A DNA stretch of 64,000 bases from Volvox africanus (GCA_030268105.1 BSDZ01000080.1:4961501-5025500), one strand, 5' to 3'. Shown: positions 23,618 to 39,152, counted from the first letter of the stretch. Notes: generated from the sequence alone by a model not told the origin. Translations and numbers: made by a program.

Positions 23618-23652
23618 TTGCGATGCAACACCTTGAAATCTATCTCACTACG

Positions 23653-26600
23653 TCAATGACCAGGGTATACACCATATGGGGATGGAGGTGGTGGCAAACT
23701 GTCGTATGCAGCTGTAGGAGAAGGCATATACTCCATGACCTGCTGAGCGCCGGGCTGTGGGTACTGCACTTGTCCGTGCGGTATGTATGTGGAACTAACA
23801 GTCGAATATGGTACCGGCGCAGGGGTCACATGTTGAGACGGGTAGTAGCTGGGGTAGGGCATCGACCCCTGCGGCGGCTGTTGTGGATGCGGAGCATAAC
23901 TTGGCTGCTGAGCATAACTCGGCTGCTGAGTATAACTCGGCTGCTGTGCGTACGGCTGGGTAATATATTCCCTTGACATTGGCGCGATCATTGGGGGATA
24001 TGCCATCCCAGGAGTTCCAGCAGGCGGTGGCACGGTCGCTATGCTGCCGCTATACATGGGAGGCTGCATCGGCCCCCCATCGTACGGCAAAGAGCCAGAC
24101 AAGGGCGGCGGCTGATAGAAGACGGCACTAGGCGCCGCTGTCTGGCCGGTGGGCGGCATTCCACTATACCCCCCTGGATGTTGGGCCGGCGCCGGGGCTG
24201 GCATTGGTGGAAGGCCGCGGTCCTGCTGATGCTGGTTTATGTCGCTCTGCAGCCCAAAATCTGGACGACCACCGACTGGTGCCATCGGTGCCATCGCTGT
24301 GACCGCCGCGGCCATGGGGGGTGCCGATGCCGCCATTCCTGCAGGTGCTAGCGTTATGGTGGCAGAGCCGGACGCCACGGGAGCAGCACCCTCTCGCAGC
24401 AAAGGCATCGCCGCTTCCAACCCCACACCCGCCGCCACCAGCTCTTCCTGGAACTTGAGCATAAGCGGGGGCGGTAACGGCGGTGCCACCGGCAATGGCA
24501 CTGGGCTAAAGCTGTCTGACGGCAGCTCCAGCAACGGCGCGACAATGTCGTATGTATACGGCCGCACTTCCTTGTATATGGGGTGCTCCACACGCAGCTG
24601 AAACACCAGTGAGCCATCCGCGACGCCACCTGATACGCCCCCGCCAAGCGTAGCAGCGGTCGCAGCGGCACCCTGCAACAGCGGCCGCTCATGAATATCG
24701 CACCAGTTCCGGGATGCCTTGAGCAGGCAATTGTTCTCAAAGATGCCCCGCATCTTCTCTTGGGTAACCTGCAGGAGTTGGGGTCAGACCAGGCCGACAC
24801 TCTTGACGAAAACACCATCGACTATCCTGAAATCTTGGTCAAGTTACCGCATGCCAATCGCTACCCATGATGACAGGTCTCAATCAGCTCAAAAGCCAGG
24901 CGACGCCGTGCTGATGCTGCGCCTTCCTAGCGATTCTAGTTTGTATTTTTGGAACAACCTTGGCTAAGCGCGGCCTTGAACGTTTTGTCCCAGAACGCAA
25001 CCGGCTACACCTCCCATCCGTGTCAGTGCCTCAAGAGAAAAATCGACCCTAACTAACACCAGTGAAGGCCATCATGCGAACACCACCCACCCACCGGATC
25101 CAGCATTTTGGGTCTGTTGCTCGCAGTGAGGGCCTTGATAACTGCGTCGGGAGGGGGCACGTTCCCGATGGCGGAGCTGATCACTTGGACCATGTACCTG
25201 CGCATGATGGGGAGGGCGGGAACGGTGAGACAGCAAGGTCAAAATGACCAAGGACCAAAATGCAGAACCCATTACCTATGCGGATGTGGGGAAAGGAAGA
25301 GGTGGGGACGCAGCATAATGACATTAAACACGTCGTACCGCATCAGAGTAGCGTAATGCAGGGCAGCAGGTGGAGGGAGGGACGCGCTACAGAATCAACA
25401 ACAAGTCAGCGTGCATGGGTTGTGGCGACAATGTGTGGTGGGAGGAAGCCGCAACGCCCGGTGGCGGAAGCAATGGTGAGCCTGGTCTGCGCAAGGGTGG
25501 CAGGCACAGAGTTGCCGAAGCATCACGCTTTACACCGCTCCTTACTCTTACCATCCCATGTTGATGTGTCCTTGCACCTGCGCTTAGGGAGCTCAACTCA
25601 CAAGTCACGATCCTCCATTATACGCTCTACGCTCGCCCCCCCTTTGCCCCCTCCCTTGCCCCCTCCCTTGCCCCCTCCCTTGCCCCCTCCTCTTGCTCCC
25701 CGCTTGCCCCTTCTCCGCGACCCCCGCAAGGCTGATCAGGGCTGCCTCACCGGTGGTCGGTCTTAAGGTTGACCTTGGGAATTGTCTGGAAGGCCGCTAC
25801 ACCTGCGCAGTGTACATCGCCTGACAGAATGCTGAAGCGAAAGCCTCGAGCCTGAGGATGCGGCCCGTATGGATATGGGACAGGGCCAGCAGCTGCGTCA
25901 GATTATAGGTTAAGGGGCGGATCAGGGCAGGGCCTGAGCTTGCACAGGCGACAGCAGAGGCGCCCGCGCAGGGTGGTTCCTGTTTTTAGGGACGCTAAGA
26001 ACAGAGGAGATCCCTAAATTCCGGTGATTGGGTCCCGCCAGCCGCGTGTGTTATAGTATAGCGTCAGCTATTCGTTTATCAACAGCCACAGGCTGATGGT
26101 GGCCAAATTTCCAATTTTTAAGTTCTCTTACCCCGGCAACATCGTATTATGGCCCATCGCCTCCGCTGATACAGAACATGTTGAACGTCACGCATGACCC
26201 AACCCGAACCTGTTTTTCCCCCAGCCATGACCTTTCTAAGCAATACCTTCGCCAGGTCCTGCATCATACGCACGAAGCAGTACTTCTCCACCTCGTGGCT
26301 CCGAGCTGACCAATGGTCTAACAGGTCATCCAGTAGCTCGGGCTCGCCTGCGAAGGGATAGCGGAGGCCAACAGGGAGGCGAACACCGAAGACGGGATGG
26401 ACGGGAATTTAGCAGCAGCTCATTAAGCACTACGTCTAAGGGTTGCTAGCCGAAGGGATTCCACTAATATTTTTTAAAATCTCGCAGGAGGCGGTGCGGG
26501 ACGAACAAAGAGCATGGACTGCATACCGACGCGCGGGTGGGCGCTGTGATCAGCTGTTGTGCTCTGTGCAGTTTGCACCTGAATAAGGACCACCTGCACC

Positions 26601-29600
26601 TGTGATGAGCGTGACGATAGGCTGCTCAACTCACCAAACTGGCTATAGATCTGGCTGGACAGGCCCGTCTTCTGCAGAAATGCCGTCAGTGCGGAGGCCA
26701 TCAGCCCGGTGCCCGCCAGTGCCACTGCGGGGCGATACGGGTCAGGCGGGTTTTCAGGCCGGAGAGAACCCACGTGTGGGTCAAGCACCCAGGCAACAGA
26801 TGGAAGCAGACACAGATGTAGGAAGGGACGATTGGCTGAACCACTGGCCCAGAACTGCATGCGCGGTGGCTCTGATTGCCTAGGCCCAATCCTCCTAGCG
26901 GTCTGGGACCCATCTTGAAACTTGGTGGGGTGACTTAAACTACGGTGCGCAGTTACGACGTGGCCGTTATACCGATGATTAACTGCACTTTTCAGCATGC
27001 TTTAAGAAATCTGCAATTGAATTACCGGGTTAGGAATTTTGAGCAGCTTAGTAGCATTGTGGCTATCGGCAGGATCTGAGGAAGCCAAGGAATAACGCCA
27101 CCGGCGGCGCCCTCATCCTGGCGATACCGGAGATCAGGCGCAATTCCATTAAGCAACGGAACCCTGGGGCCAAGTGGACTCTTGCGTCACCTTAACACTC
27201 GCACTTGTGAGGGAGAAAAGGTACTCCAATGTTCTAGGATAAGCCTGAACACTGGAGACTATACGCGAATAAAGCAACAGCCGCTCTAAACACGCCGCGT
27301 CTAGTGACACCTTCCCTGGCCTCCTACCCCATCCGACACCTCCAACCCAAACGTACTCATGGCCTCTTCAATCCCCGGTACAGTGGGGTAGACAAGCGGT
27401 ACAGTGGCCAGTACCACCACATGGCGCACACCGGCTGGCAGCTTGGCAACCTGTGGATGCATACAGGAAAAGATGCCAAGCTAACAGAACAGGAGAGAGA
27501 TTCGAGTAAACACGTGGAGGCCGAGACGGAACCGGTGCGGGATTGCCAGTAGACTCACGTACTGGGACCTTTGTAAGTACAATAGCGTACATTGGGCAAA
27601 GCGCCGTACACTATAGAGTGTGTGGGAACCTGCTGGCCACTTATTGCACCACCATGCACCTGTCCCAATCGTTAGGCTCCGCATGGGTGTTGTTTGCTTG
27701 TATGAAGCTTTCCCCCTGGGCGCATACATACATACATATTGATATGTGCATTACCCTTACCCTCGGTATGCTTGGCATGGAGGCAGTAACGGGCGACATG
27801 ACAGAGGGGGACCCTCTTCACGCTAGCTGCCTTGCTAGTTGCCCCCACTCCCACTGGGGAAGCTGCACCAAACACAACGGCACTGACACGGACCATACCA
27901 ACGCGCCCAACGCATATCGAGGGAGCCCTACAGATAAATACACAACACACGCGCACCTCGCCAAGCATGGGTGTGGTCTCACATTGCCCCAGTACGAACT
28001 ATGATTATCAGTAGTCACATCCGGTACATCGAATTGAACATCCTTCACTTCACCTGGTCGGAGAAGGCAGCCCAGGAGGCGGGGCGGATGATCTGGTTCC
28101 GGCTGCGCTCACCCCGGCTGTCCAGCCCCACCACTGCCGTGCTGTTACCGAGCATCACAGTCCACGACAGCCCCGTCAGGCCCCAGCCCTGAAAGCCCGG
28201 GGGAGACGTTAGTCCAGAGCAGCAGCACAGAAACGCACGGAGGAGCGGAAGCGAAATCGTGGCGGAGGGTTAAGGCACAGTCGAAGCGCAGTATCGGTAA
28301 AACTCACTCGCTCGCTGTGAAATGCACATTGGCGAAGTGCACACCATTGGCTAGTGGTATAAGAAGAGGTAAATTAGCAATCTGTTTGGATGGGTGGAAC
28401 TTTGACAGTGGCAAACGTCGTGAAGAGGGTGAGGTGGAAAGGTACATGGATTCCGCGAAGATCAATTGGGATGTACTGTTCCATGCCCGGCAAATGGGTG
28501 AGCATGCGAGTGAGCGCAGTGCATGTTAGAATGGAACGCACCCTCGCCCTCGCCCTCGCCCTCTCCGTCGCGGTTTTACTTCTTTCTTCCTTCTCATTCT
28601 CTTATATACATGTGTCGCTCTTCTCAACATGCTGACGTGGCGATGGTATGAGACCAAACCAGTTGGGAAGTTGGATTCACGCATACTTCAAGCCAGGTTA
28701 AGTCAGAGAGTGCACACAGCACACTCCGCATGTGGACGTGAAGCCCATCAGCAATTGTTGCGATGGCGGACCGGAGCCCAGGGACGATAAGGGACCATAA
28801 AACGATGAACCGCGTCTTTCATCGTATGATAACCCCTACGCAGCGCGGTAGACACGCAACCATGCAGCCTAAGCGCAGCGCTGCCCACGTTGCGTGCCAC
28901 CCTTGCATATCGCCATCAAAACGTACCACCCATCCAAACCACTGCACGCACCCTGTTCAGCTCCCGGTAGTTGCTCTCGGCCGCATGGCACTGGAACAGC
29001 AGGTAAAACTTGCGGGCCACGTAGAACACACCGGAGAAGACGGGGCAACGTTGAAGCTCCTCCGGATAAGAGCCCCAGCCGTCGAAGATGTCGTGGTCGT
29101 CCCACACCATTACCTGCCAGGATCAGAGGAATGGGGGAAGGGGTATGTGGGCGCGAGGGAATGCAAATGAAACCAAAACCCGTACCCAGATGGGGGAGGG
29201 CCGCACAAAGAAGGGGCCAGGGATTGGGGGACGCATGCTCTTACTCTCTATGCCTCCTTCAACATAATTCCTGGCCCTGCGGATGCACCCCACACGTTTT
29301 CCCCCCAGATCGCGCTCTTCTCTCTTCTTTCCTCCCGTGTATTCCTAATCCGTACACGTCACGTCGTACCCGTTCCGTACATGTACTAAAACGTGATACA
29401 CACTAGCAACTGGACAACACTGCTCATATCCCTCACCTAGCCAAGCCGTAACTTTCAACCTCCCATACCCCCACCTGCGGGATGCTCGCCAGAGCGTCGC
29501 TGAACACGGACTTCCCAAAATGGGTTGTGTAGTTCCGAAAATAGAAGTCAAATACCTCGTTGACCATCTGCTGGCTGAACGGGTGGGCGTTGCGACTGGG

Positions 29601-32600
29601 CTTGTCTTGGATGCCGGTCCACTGCGAGAGTCCAGGATCCCACAAACAAGCAACATCCAAGCGCCCATAGAGCCCGGTGAGGCAGAAGACGAGAGCAAAA
29701 AAGATGAGGGAAAGGCAAATAAAAAAGATGAGGTGTTTTTCACCGAGTGAAAAAGTCTTGTACGCTGGATACCAGGGGCAGCTCTATCGGTTGGCATGAG
29801 AGTACACGTTGGCACAGGATTTTTCAGTCATCCCTGCTAGGGTCGCATTAATGGGAGATGTGGGCCGAGCGCCTTCCAGCCTGTCCCTCTCCCAGCGCCC
29901 TGCGCGACCTGGTGACTCAAGTCCTAGACTTAAGCTACCTCGATGACTCAAGCTACCTACAAGCCGGTTCTTCATGTTGGAGAGCGGGATACACTTCCTT
30001 AGGGGACGGCCGCTTCCATAGGTATTGGATGATGGACCCAACATGGGGAGCCAGACATCTCCTCGGACGTGAGAGTTCGCCGCCTTGGCTTCTGACGACA
30101 GGATTTTCCTCGGCCGCAACCGACTGCAAGCCCATCCTATTGCCGTCGTAGCAGACATGCGACATGCATCTTCTCTAGGACACAGGAAACCGTTGAGATA
30201 GGACACGGACGCACCTGCAGCAAGCTGTTGACCTTCCATACATCTGCAGGTGGCGGAAGTGAGGGGGGGGGGCGCCTCGGAAGAGGACAAGGAAAAGGAG
30301 GGAGGCGCAGCGCAGCGCACAGCGCGCAGCGTAAATTCTCTCGCCAACCCCATTCCCGATTCCCCGCTTCCAGCTTAAGCCTGCAATACAACGCCCTTGC
30401 CCATTTTCCTTTCCCACCTATACCTCCTTCCCCACCCTGACCTCCGCCCTTCCCTCGCAGAATTGTTGCAATTACTACCACTTCCCACAGGAAAGTCACC
30501 TAACCGCCCCCCAAAACGACGTCGGCCATCATTCGACCCTCACAGTTAGTCCTCGTTTCTTCAGTATCAGCATTCAGTATTCGTTTCATTCGACTTCCCT
30601 CCAAAACACACACACACACACAGAGTGACAAACACATACTATACACATACACACACTTCCAACCCCCCACAAGCCCCGTATATGCGGTTACCAACGTATA
30701 TGCGGTTACCAAACCCGCACAGACCATAAATGGATGCGCACACGTTCTCCACGCTCTCCACGCTCTCACCGTCGCAATACAGCTGGTCGCCTCCTCCAAA
30801 CAAGACATGCAACGGGTCACGAGCGTGCACGTGCATGACGTCCCGCCACAGGGGCTGGATGCCGCCGTTACGCAGGTCATCAGCGGGGTCATGGAAACCA
30901 TTGCAGCTGTAGAACCCCCAGTGCCACTTCTGGCCGGCCGCCGGCAAGTGAAAGTGGTAACGCGTGTGAGCCGTGAAGATGTGGTCCTCGCTGCATACAA
31001 CGTAATATTCGGCCACCGCAGGTTGGTTCACGGCCAACTGGAGCGACATGTCCCACCGCCAAAAGTTGTAGCCCGCGTACGAGAACAGCCTCAAGGGGTT
31101 CTTGACCTCCTCCGTGGTGCCCTGTCGGTGTGTGTCGCTTCGGGCGAGTGAGGTAGTGGGGCGGTGGGAGCGGGGGCGTATCAGGGGTGATTGTGCGAGT
31201 GGGGGATAGTGTGTTTGTGACAATATATGACCCCGTGCCGAAACCCAAATTGTACGTTCCGAGGCCATTAGCGACGGACTCGAGGGAGGGAGGGGGCGGA
31301 CGTGCGATGGGACGGCAGGACAGAAGCGCTGCTGCACAGGTTGCATGGAGTCATGGAGCGCGAGGTGAGAGTTGGAAGCGGACGGAACCACCGTAGACAG
31401 TAGCAAGACCACGGCCTGGCAGGCGTTGCAAATAATTTTTAAGCCGCACTTCCATGGCCTGCGCCCACTGCCATGCGCCGTCAGCAACCCATGCGGTTAG
31501 GTATAGGGCTCGGGGCTGCTATGCGGGGTCGCATGAGGCTAGCTGTAGGGCATACACCCGGGAGCCAATCCCTCACCGGTATCTGAGAGTGGGCGGGTAG
31601 CGGCTGCGCGTCTGGTGAATAATCATCATGACGGATGCCGAATAGATCCGAGTGGCTGGGTCGTACCCACCGTAGCGCAAATACGGGCCGTACTTCTCTT
31701 CCAGGGGCGGAGGCCCCGTGAACTGTGGGTCCACTGCCAGCTCGACCTGCGAACAGACCGAGTATTTTCAGGCCTAGCACCGACCGCTGATGCTTACGCT
31801 GCACTTGAATAACTACAGGACTGATGCGTCGCGAACAGTCTCATAAACAGTCTCATGAACAGTCTGACGAATGCAAACGTACTGTAGCTGCGAAGGGCAA
31901 CCTGCAAGTCATCCCGCCTAATACACTCCAAGACGGTGTTCCTGGCGCCCAACCCGCCACAACGACGGCTCCCCACCGTCGGTGTTCCTGGCGCCGACGT
32001 GGACCTTCCCCTCCCGCTTAAGCTGGGCGGTTGGTTGAGAATGTTGAACTTGCTGGGGGCCAGTGGGTTGGCCTGCAGCCGGGCCACTTCCTCGGGGGAC
32101 GGAGGGGCCCTGGAGCACAAGCCCTCACTTGCAATGACTACAGGTACTGCGGGATCATGCACACGCGCGGGGCACAGCGCGTGGGAACAAGACTCGGCAG
32201 CCCAAGGGAAGGTCGAGGTGTCGGAGAGTCGATGGATGCAGCCAGTGAGAGGCAAGCATAGCTAAGGGCCAGGGGAGGGTCGTGCCAGTGCGGACGGCAA
32301 AATGGAGGTTACCCGAGCGAAGGTCGGGGGTGTCAGGGTGGGGAACCATTGTGCAAACCCATTGTTTAAGCCAGTTAAAACGTCCTGTGCATGGGGAATC
32401 CGTGGACATAGGACACGAGCGCATGACGTGTCGTGGCAAAAAAAAGGGGGGGTAGGGCGAATAAAACGAAACCTGGTGCTGATACTGAAGAAACGAGGAA
32501 AAACGGGAAGTTCAGATGATGGCCGATGTCGTCCAAAGTAAAAAAGTGGAAACGAGCTGTGACGTAAACTAGGTGGTCACCAAGGCCGCGAATTACAGCA

Positions 32601-34357
32601 ATAAGAAGAAGCGTAACCGTAATTATGTACACTATCGTCCTTATTGCTGGCGGCGAAGCGACAGACGTGGCGGCTCCGAGGCGAAGCTGACCAGACCGCT
32701 GTCGCTGTCGTTGTCATGCGAGTGTTCCTACCGACCCACCTGTAAAGCGAATCTACACTCGCCTGAACCCAACCAACCCATCCACCCAACCCGGCCAGCT
32801 CGAAGCATGCAAGCGCGCGCGTACAAACCGAGCTGGGCGCGGTTCCGCGAACCCACTCACCTGGGACAGCGGCGGCGGTAGCAGTCAAAAAGCAGCCGAA
32901 GAGGGCAAGGACGTGCACATGCGAGAGGAAGAAAAAGGGGGGGGGGAAAGGGGGAGGGGAATGAGTGAGTTTGGCCAGGGAGTGCTGGTTGACGTCATTT
33001 GACATGGACCCTCCCTGGTCTGTTGAACAGACGGGTCCGCAGCTGGATGCTATGACAGATCATACGAGCTTTACACGGGCGGAGAAGTAGAGGGCTCCAG
33101 CCGCTGCGCTGCGCGGGCTGGCGCAGCCCGCGCATTCTGTGGAACCTCGGCACCCTGCACCCTGCTCCGCCTGTGCCCAGATACCTCTTTTTCACCCCGC
33201 TGCAGATCCTTTTGACGGTAAGTTCGCAGAAACCGTCATCACCCCGGCTCACCTCCACTTTGCCGTGCATCCCCCGGCCCTCCCTGAGGCAATGACGCCT
33301 GCCCAACATTGGAGCCGGGGATTGGCGGGTAAAGGCCCGAGCCAGCTGCGGCGCCCGCCTGCTCCGGCGGGTACAGTTGTTGCTGCGCCAGCGCCTGCTG
33401 CCGCTGATCTGACATGGCGCCGCTGCGGGTGAAGATCCCCAGGATGCGCCGCCGCTCCGGAGAGCCTCGGCCGCTACCGCCGCCGCTGAGCGGAGGGGAG
33501 GTCGCCTGCTGCGGTGAGGTTGTCTGATTCGGAGAAGTTGCACCTGGCTCTGCAAGGTCAGACAAGGTCAGACAAGGGCCCGTGGAGAAGGGATTAGCCG
33601 CCGGCAGGGGCAGGGAATACTAAGCGCGTGTTGTGGCGGACAGTGTGACTGGAGGACTACTTGATAGGGCAAGGACACGAGAGCGCAAACTGGGCTTTCT
33701 GTGGAGCATGAAGGTGCCTCAGATCCGTTCCATCCGGTGAATCTCAACACTTTGGGGTTTCCGCTCCCACGAGGTCAGCACGGTGTTCCCAATGGGCGCC
33801 GCGTGATGGAAGCCTAAACAGAAGGCGCAACGTCGCGGCTGCCGCACCGATATGCGACAGTGTCCTTCAAAAAGCATTCGGGCACTACTCTGGCACTTTG
33901 CTTCCAAGGTTATATCATCATGTCGCTGCGGGACAGGCAATCCCGCGTGCGAATCCCGCAGCACTGCCCCGGAAACACAAGCTTCACGCAACTGTGCCCT
34001 TAACGCAAGGTCACCTGACGCTTGCTTTCGGAAGAATCGCATGAACCCGGGACTTTTTGGAGGCGATGCGGCTCCACCTGCTGAGAGTTGCATCTGCTGC
34101 ATCTGTTCGGAAAGCAAGTGCGCAGGCCCAGCTGTCATTTGCTGCTGTGGTGGCTGTGAGTCCTCGGGTAGCCCAGTCATCGGACCTGGGACCATCAGCG
34201 GCTGTTGCACGTGCTGCTGGATTTGTTGGGGGAGCTGCTGCTGTAGCTGCTGCGGAGGTGGGGGCGGGTAGGATATAGCAGGGGCCAGATGTTCCGTGTT
34301 GTGTGGAGACGGGTATGCGCTGGCGCCCGCGCCTACAGAATTCTGCTGTGAATACAT
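23653..34357 (-). CDS. PhoD-like metallophosphatase with long P/Q-rich tails
   Basis: A many-exon gene of about 10.7 kb. Clear exons, in order: 34015-34357 (start MYSQQNSVG, P/Q-rich), 33253-33549, 33075-33136, about 31930-32150, about 31577-31748 (KYGPYLRYGGYD), about 30700-31110 (YNFWRWD, HLPAAGQKWHWGFYSCNGF, GGGDQLYCDG), about 29480-29650, about 28930-29110 (VWDDHDIFDGWGSYP), about 28080-28190 (TAVVGLDSRGERSRNQII), near 27330-27460 (LPAGVRHVVVLATVPLVYP), near 26630-26710, near 26240-26350 (ELLDDLLDHWSARSHE), near 25750-25850 (FSILSGDVHCAGVAAF), about 25090-25165 (YMVQVISSAIGNVPPPDAV), and a last exon from about 24777 to 23653. DDHD, GGGDQ and SGDVH are the metal-binding motifs of the PhoD superfamily. 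Their order matches the large eukaryotic PhoD_2 type, not secreted bacterial PhoD. The substrate is unknown (phosphoesters in family relatives). No signal peptide is seen. The C-terminal 250 residues are Pro, Gln and Tyr-rich with QQPSYAQQPSY repeats. Some exon joins, chiefly between 33075 and 32150, are unresolved. Confidence 0.8.
25644..25691. repeat. 12-base minisatellite in a PhoD-like gene intron
   Basis: Four head-to-tail units of TTGCCCCCTCCC; the last unit is imperfect. The strand asymmetry is strong (pyrimidine-rich on +). It lies within an intron and shows no sign of function. Confidence 0.85.
30677..30712. repeat. 18-base tandem duplication in a PhoD-like gene intron
   Basis: The word CGTATATGCGGTTACCAA occurs twice in direct succession just downstream of the GGGDQLYCDG exon. 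Confidence 0.8.
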
Positions 34358-37300
34358 TTGGTGCTTGATAAAGATTTCAGTTAGTTGTGTGCGCACTCCT
34401 TGCTCATTCTGTCGAGTGTTCTAGGTGCTAGTCGCTTGGGAATTTATCGACATACAGAACAACGCAAGTATTACCTCACATCGCAAGCCCTAGAGCTCGA
34501 GTTGCGTGTCTTATTATCAGCGTCGCACACGGCTAAGCGGTTGTATTGGGCCCAGCTCGTATCAACCGATTCTTGTAAATCGCGGATGGCTCAGGAAACA
34601 ATCTACACTTCGTTATATCTACAACCAAACGGCATGGCAATGCTATGCATGTCTTAACAAAATCTTTACCCAACTAGAAGTTTGGAATTGAGGATGAAGT
34701 TCCGACTTACGTGTGGCAACCCTCGCTTATAGTGATGCACCGAATGACTTGAAAATTATTACTTTTAGTATATTACAATAATTGATTGATTTATATATTG
34801 ATAAGATTGAGATCCTAAGTGGAGCTTGTTGTGGACTGCGAACCTGTGCATCTGGGTGCTCCGCGGACCCTGGCGGACGAAGCATCTCCTGGCCCCCACA
34901 CGCCCGCTGCTAAAATTTGCCCCTATCAAATTTCTTGGGTGACAAAATGCCAAATCGCGCTTTTCCTACGTATCTCCCGTAACGTCAATTGTACGCGTAA
35001 TACTTGATCGGGCTTTATCGGGCGAAGCTATCCTAAAATGTTTAAAGAACCCAAGAGATACACGGGCGCAAAACACAGATCGCAGAACTATTCATGCCCT
35101 GTCCGTGCCATGCCGTATCGTTTAAAGGGTATCACAACCTCACTGCATCTCGCATCGGGGGGGGGGTACCTGGCTGGCATTTACCTTGCAGCGGCATCTA
35201 GGTACGTGTTTTTGGCCACATGAAGATACGTTGGACCCTCCTTTTGCCGCGTCTTTATACTACCAAAACTGCATGTAGATAGATTAGCCCCCCTTAACCG
35301 CATCTAGATACTTTCCTAGCCCCATCTAGATATATTGGACGCCCCGTTTGCCGCATCCACATACTATTAAAGCCGCATCTAGATACTGCCAAAACTGCGT
35401 CTAGATATCCAGAGCCCTCCCTTAGCCCGCATCTAGATATCCAGACCCGCTTAACCGCATCTGGATATTTAAGTGCTATTTAGATGCCGCTATGCCCCCC
35501 GCTCGGGATATCTAGATGTGGGTAAAACAATATCTATAGCCAGGTACTTAACCACATCTGAGGCCCGTTGATACCCTCCTAATCGTTACGATAAGAGAAC
35601 CCGCTTCCAATCGGATTGAACACCGCAACACTTACCGATCCTCAAGACGTTGCTGACTCAAACCCCAACTCGAGTTCCAGGAGTGCGCACAGGTATAGGG
35701 TGTCGTACAGGGCTATACGAGGGCCCCGGGCCTCAAAGCAACGGCCAAACCCAAACGCCAACTTTCCCAGGATTACATTTTGGGTACCGGGCCTAAGATG
35801 TAATGAAGAAGAAATTATTAAGAGGCGCATACGTTGCACAAAAGTGCAGATTCCCCATGTCTCCAAACGTCTTCTCATATCAGCACTCGTAAACACACCG
35901 TTGTCTTGGCTTCCTCTCGCCCCATAAAGTCGCAAGTGTGAGCATCAACTACGCGAAGATACAATACAGCCCCCAGATGCATCATTCGTGTCCCCTTCAT
36001 CCCCCGTTTCCCATGCGCACTCCCATTCCCGCACACTCTTTTCCCTGTTTTCTTGCAATAGATCGAAGGACTCTCTGCTGGACTCCCTTTGATGCGGAAT
36101 CTAGCAACGAGTGACCTTGCAGTGAGGTCCCCACGAGGCCATCGTATTCAGCAATGTAGCCATGCTGCGATGCAGCTTCGGTGGCGTATCGTCCCCATGC
36201 GATAAGCTCGAATCCAATGTCATTACGAGAGCGGCGCAAGACGTTCATGGCTGGTAGCTGGCTTGTGATGCTTATAAACAAAGGTGCGCATCGACCAACA
36301 ACTTGCCAGGTTCCATAATACTCAGGTTGCAAGGCAAGGGCCATGCCTTAGTGAAAATATTATGAGTTAAAACAGGAGTAACAGCATGTGTTTGCCAGAC
36401 ATAAGGAATGGCGAGGAGCGTGTTCGAGGCACGAGTTTAACACGGGGCAGGGCACGGTTGAAAGCCATAATGCAGGCAATAGAACCGCAGAGCACGTGAA
36501 AGGGCATTGAACGGCTGAGGTGGTAAAAGCAATGGTGGAAGCCTTAGCTTTGGGAGGGAGGCGCGCGCAGCCTTGGGGTCAAGGACGCGTGTATTTCGCA
36601 CAATTCACGAGGCGCAGGGTGAAGGTTGTTAGGTGGTCACGGAGACGCAGAGGCAACCAAACGTGTAAAACAACTTCAGGCCATTAGAACATGCTGTGTG
36701 TATCTTATTTCGACCGAGAAGCAAAAATGAGCACAGGGGACTTGCCCTTCGATCTTACTTGCAAGCAACCCCTATTACGTCCTAACTTGAAGTTTGCGCC
36801 GTTAGTATAAAAAGGTACAATGAATACTATACTACTCTAATGTGAGCGAGTAACAGCGACGACCAAGTTCTGCCTCGTAGGGACGCGGCTATTGGCATAG
36901 CTGCAAGACCCATGCTTAAAAAATGATTAATGCGATGGACTTCAAGGGAACACATAAGAAGTCGTAAGCGAATCAGATGCTGCATCCTTAATACTAATAT
37001 GGGACACACGTTCTGGAGAAGCGATTGAGTAGCCATTGGCGTCGGTGTTCAATGCAAAATTATAAGTAATCTTGTCAAGAGGAATGCATTGGTGCAGGAA
37101 ATCCATACAACGTTTGCATCGTACATGGATTCAAGATCCGGACTGCATGCTTAGACCAGCGGAGCGTTGTACAGTGTCGTAGAAATGGATTGATATTAAT
37201 ACTCATCGCACTGAACGAAGCAATCAGTCTGCCTTTACTCTTACAACCCAATTATCCAAGATTAATCACTAGTTGGGACGCAGGTCATCACGCCTCGCGA

Positions 37301-37364
37301 ACCCAGCCTGTAGGACTTCCTCGCTTCCTTACCTCTTCTTCTCTAGACTTCTCAAGTCGCAACA
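34358..37364. other. Gene-poor 3 kb divergent intergenic region
   Basis: It separates the start of the PhoD-like gene (-) from alpha-tubulin (+), so both promoters must lie within it. The middle holds the TCTAGATA-type repeat cluster at about 35190-35530. A minus-strand open frame of 115 codons at 35997-36344 (start MALALQPEYYGTWQ) has no recognised domain and no sign of splicing. It may be a small gene or chance. Several stretches are AT-rich compared with coding parts. Confidence 0.5.
35190..35530. repeat. Cluster of degenerate CCGCATCTAGATAC repeats
   Basis: About ten copies of a CCGCATCTAGATA(C/T) word recur every 20-30 bases, for example near 35194, 35271, 35299, 35322, 35351, 35373, 35396, 35427 and 35455, plus an inverted copy near 35508 (ATATCTAGATGTGG). 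The core TCTAGA is palindromic. Spacers share CCCTTAACC and CCAGA words, suggesting an old minisatellite that has decayed. It is about 1.9 kb upstream of alpha-tubulin. Confidence 0.75.

Positions 37365-39152
<1,788 letters not shown>

Noticed and set aside
23653..24777. Separate proline-rich (SURP- or CID-like) nuclear protein
   Set aside because: The sequence upstream of the Pro-rich tail (RNWCDIHE, LVFQLRVEHPIYKEV) follows the PhoD-like core in the expected order, so it is the C-terminal exon of that gene.
35190..35530. CRISPR-like array reading of the TCTAGATA repeats
   Set aside because: Repeats are degenerate, spacing is irregular, an inverted copy occurs, and the context is eukaryotic.
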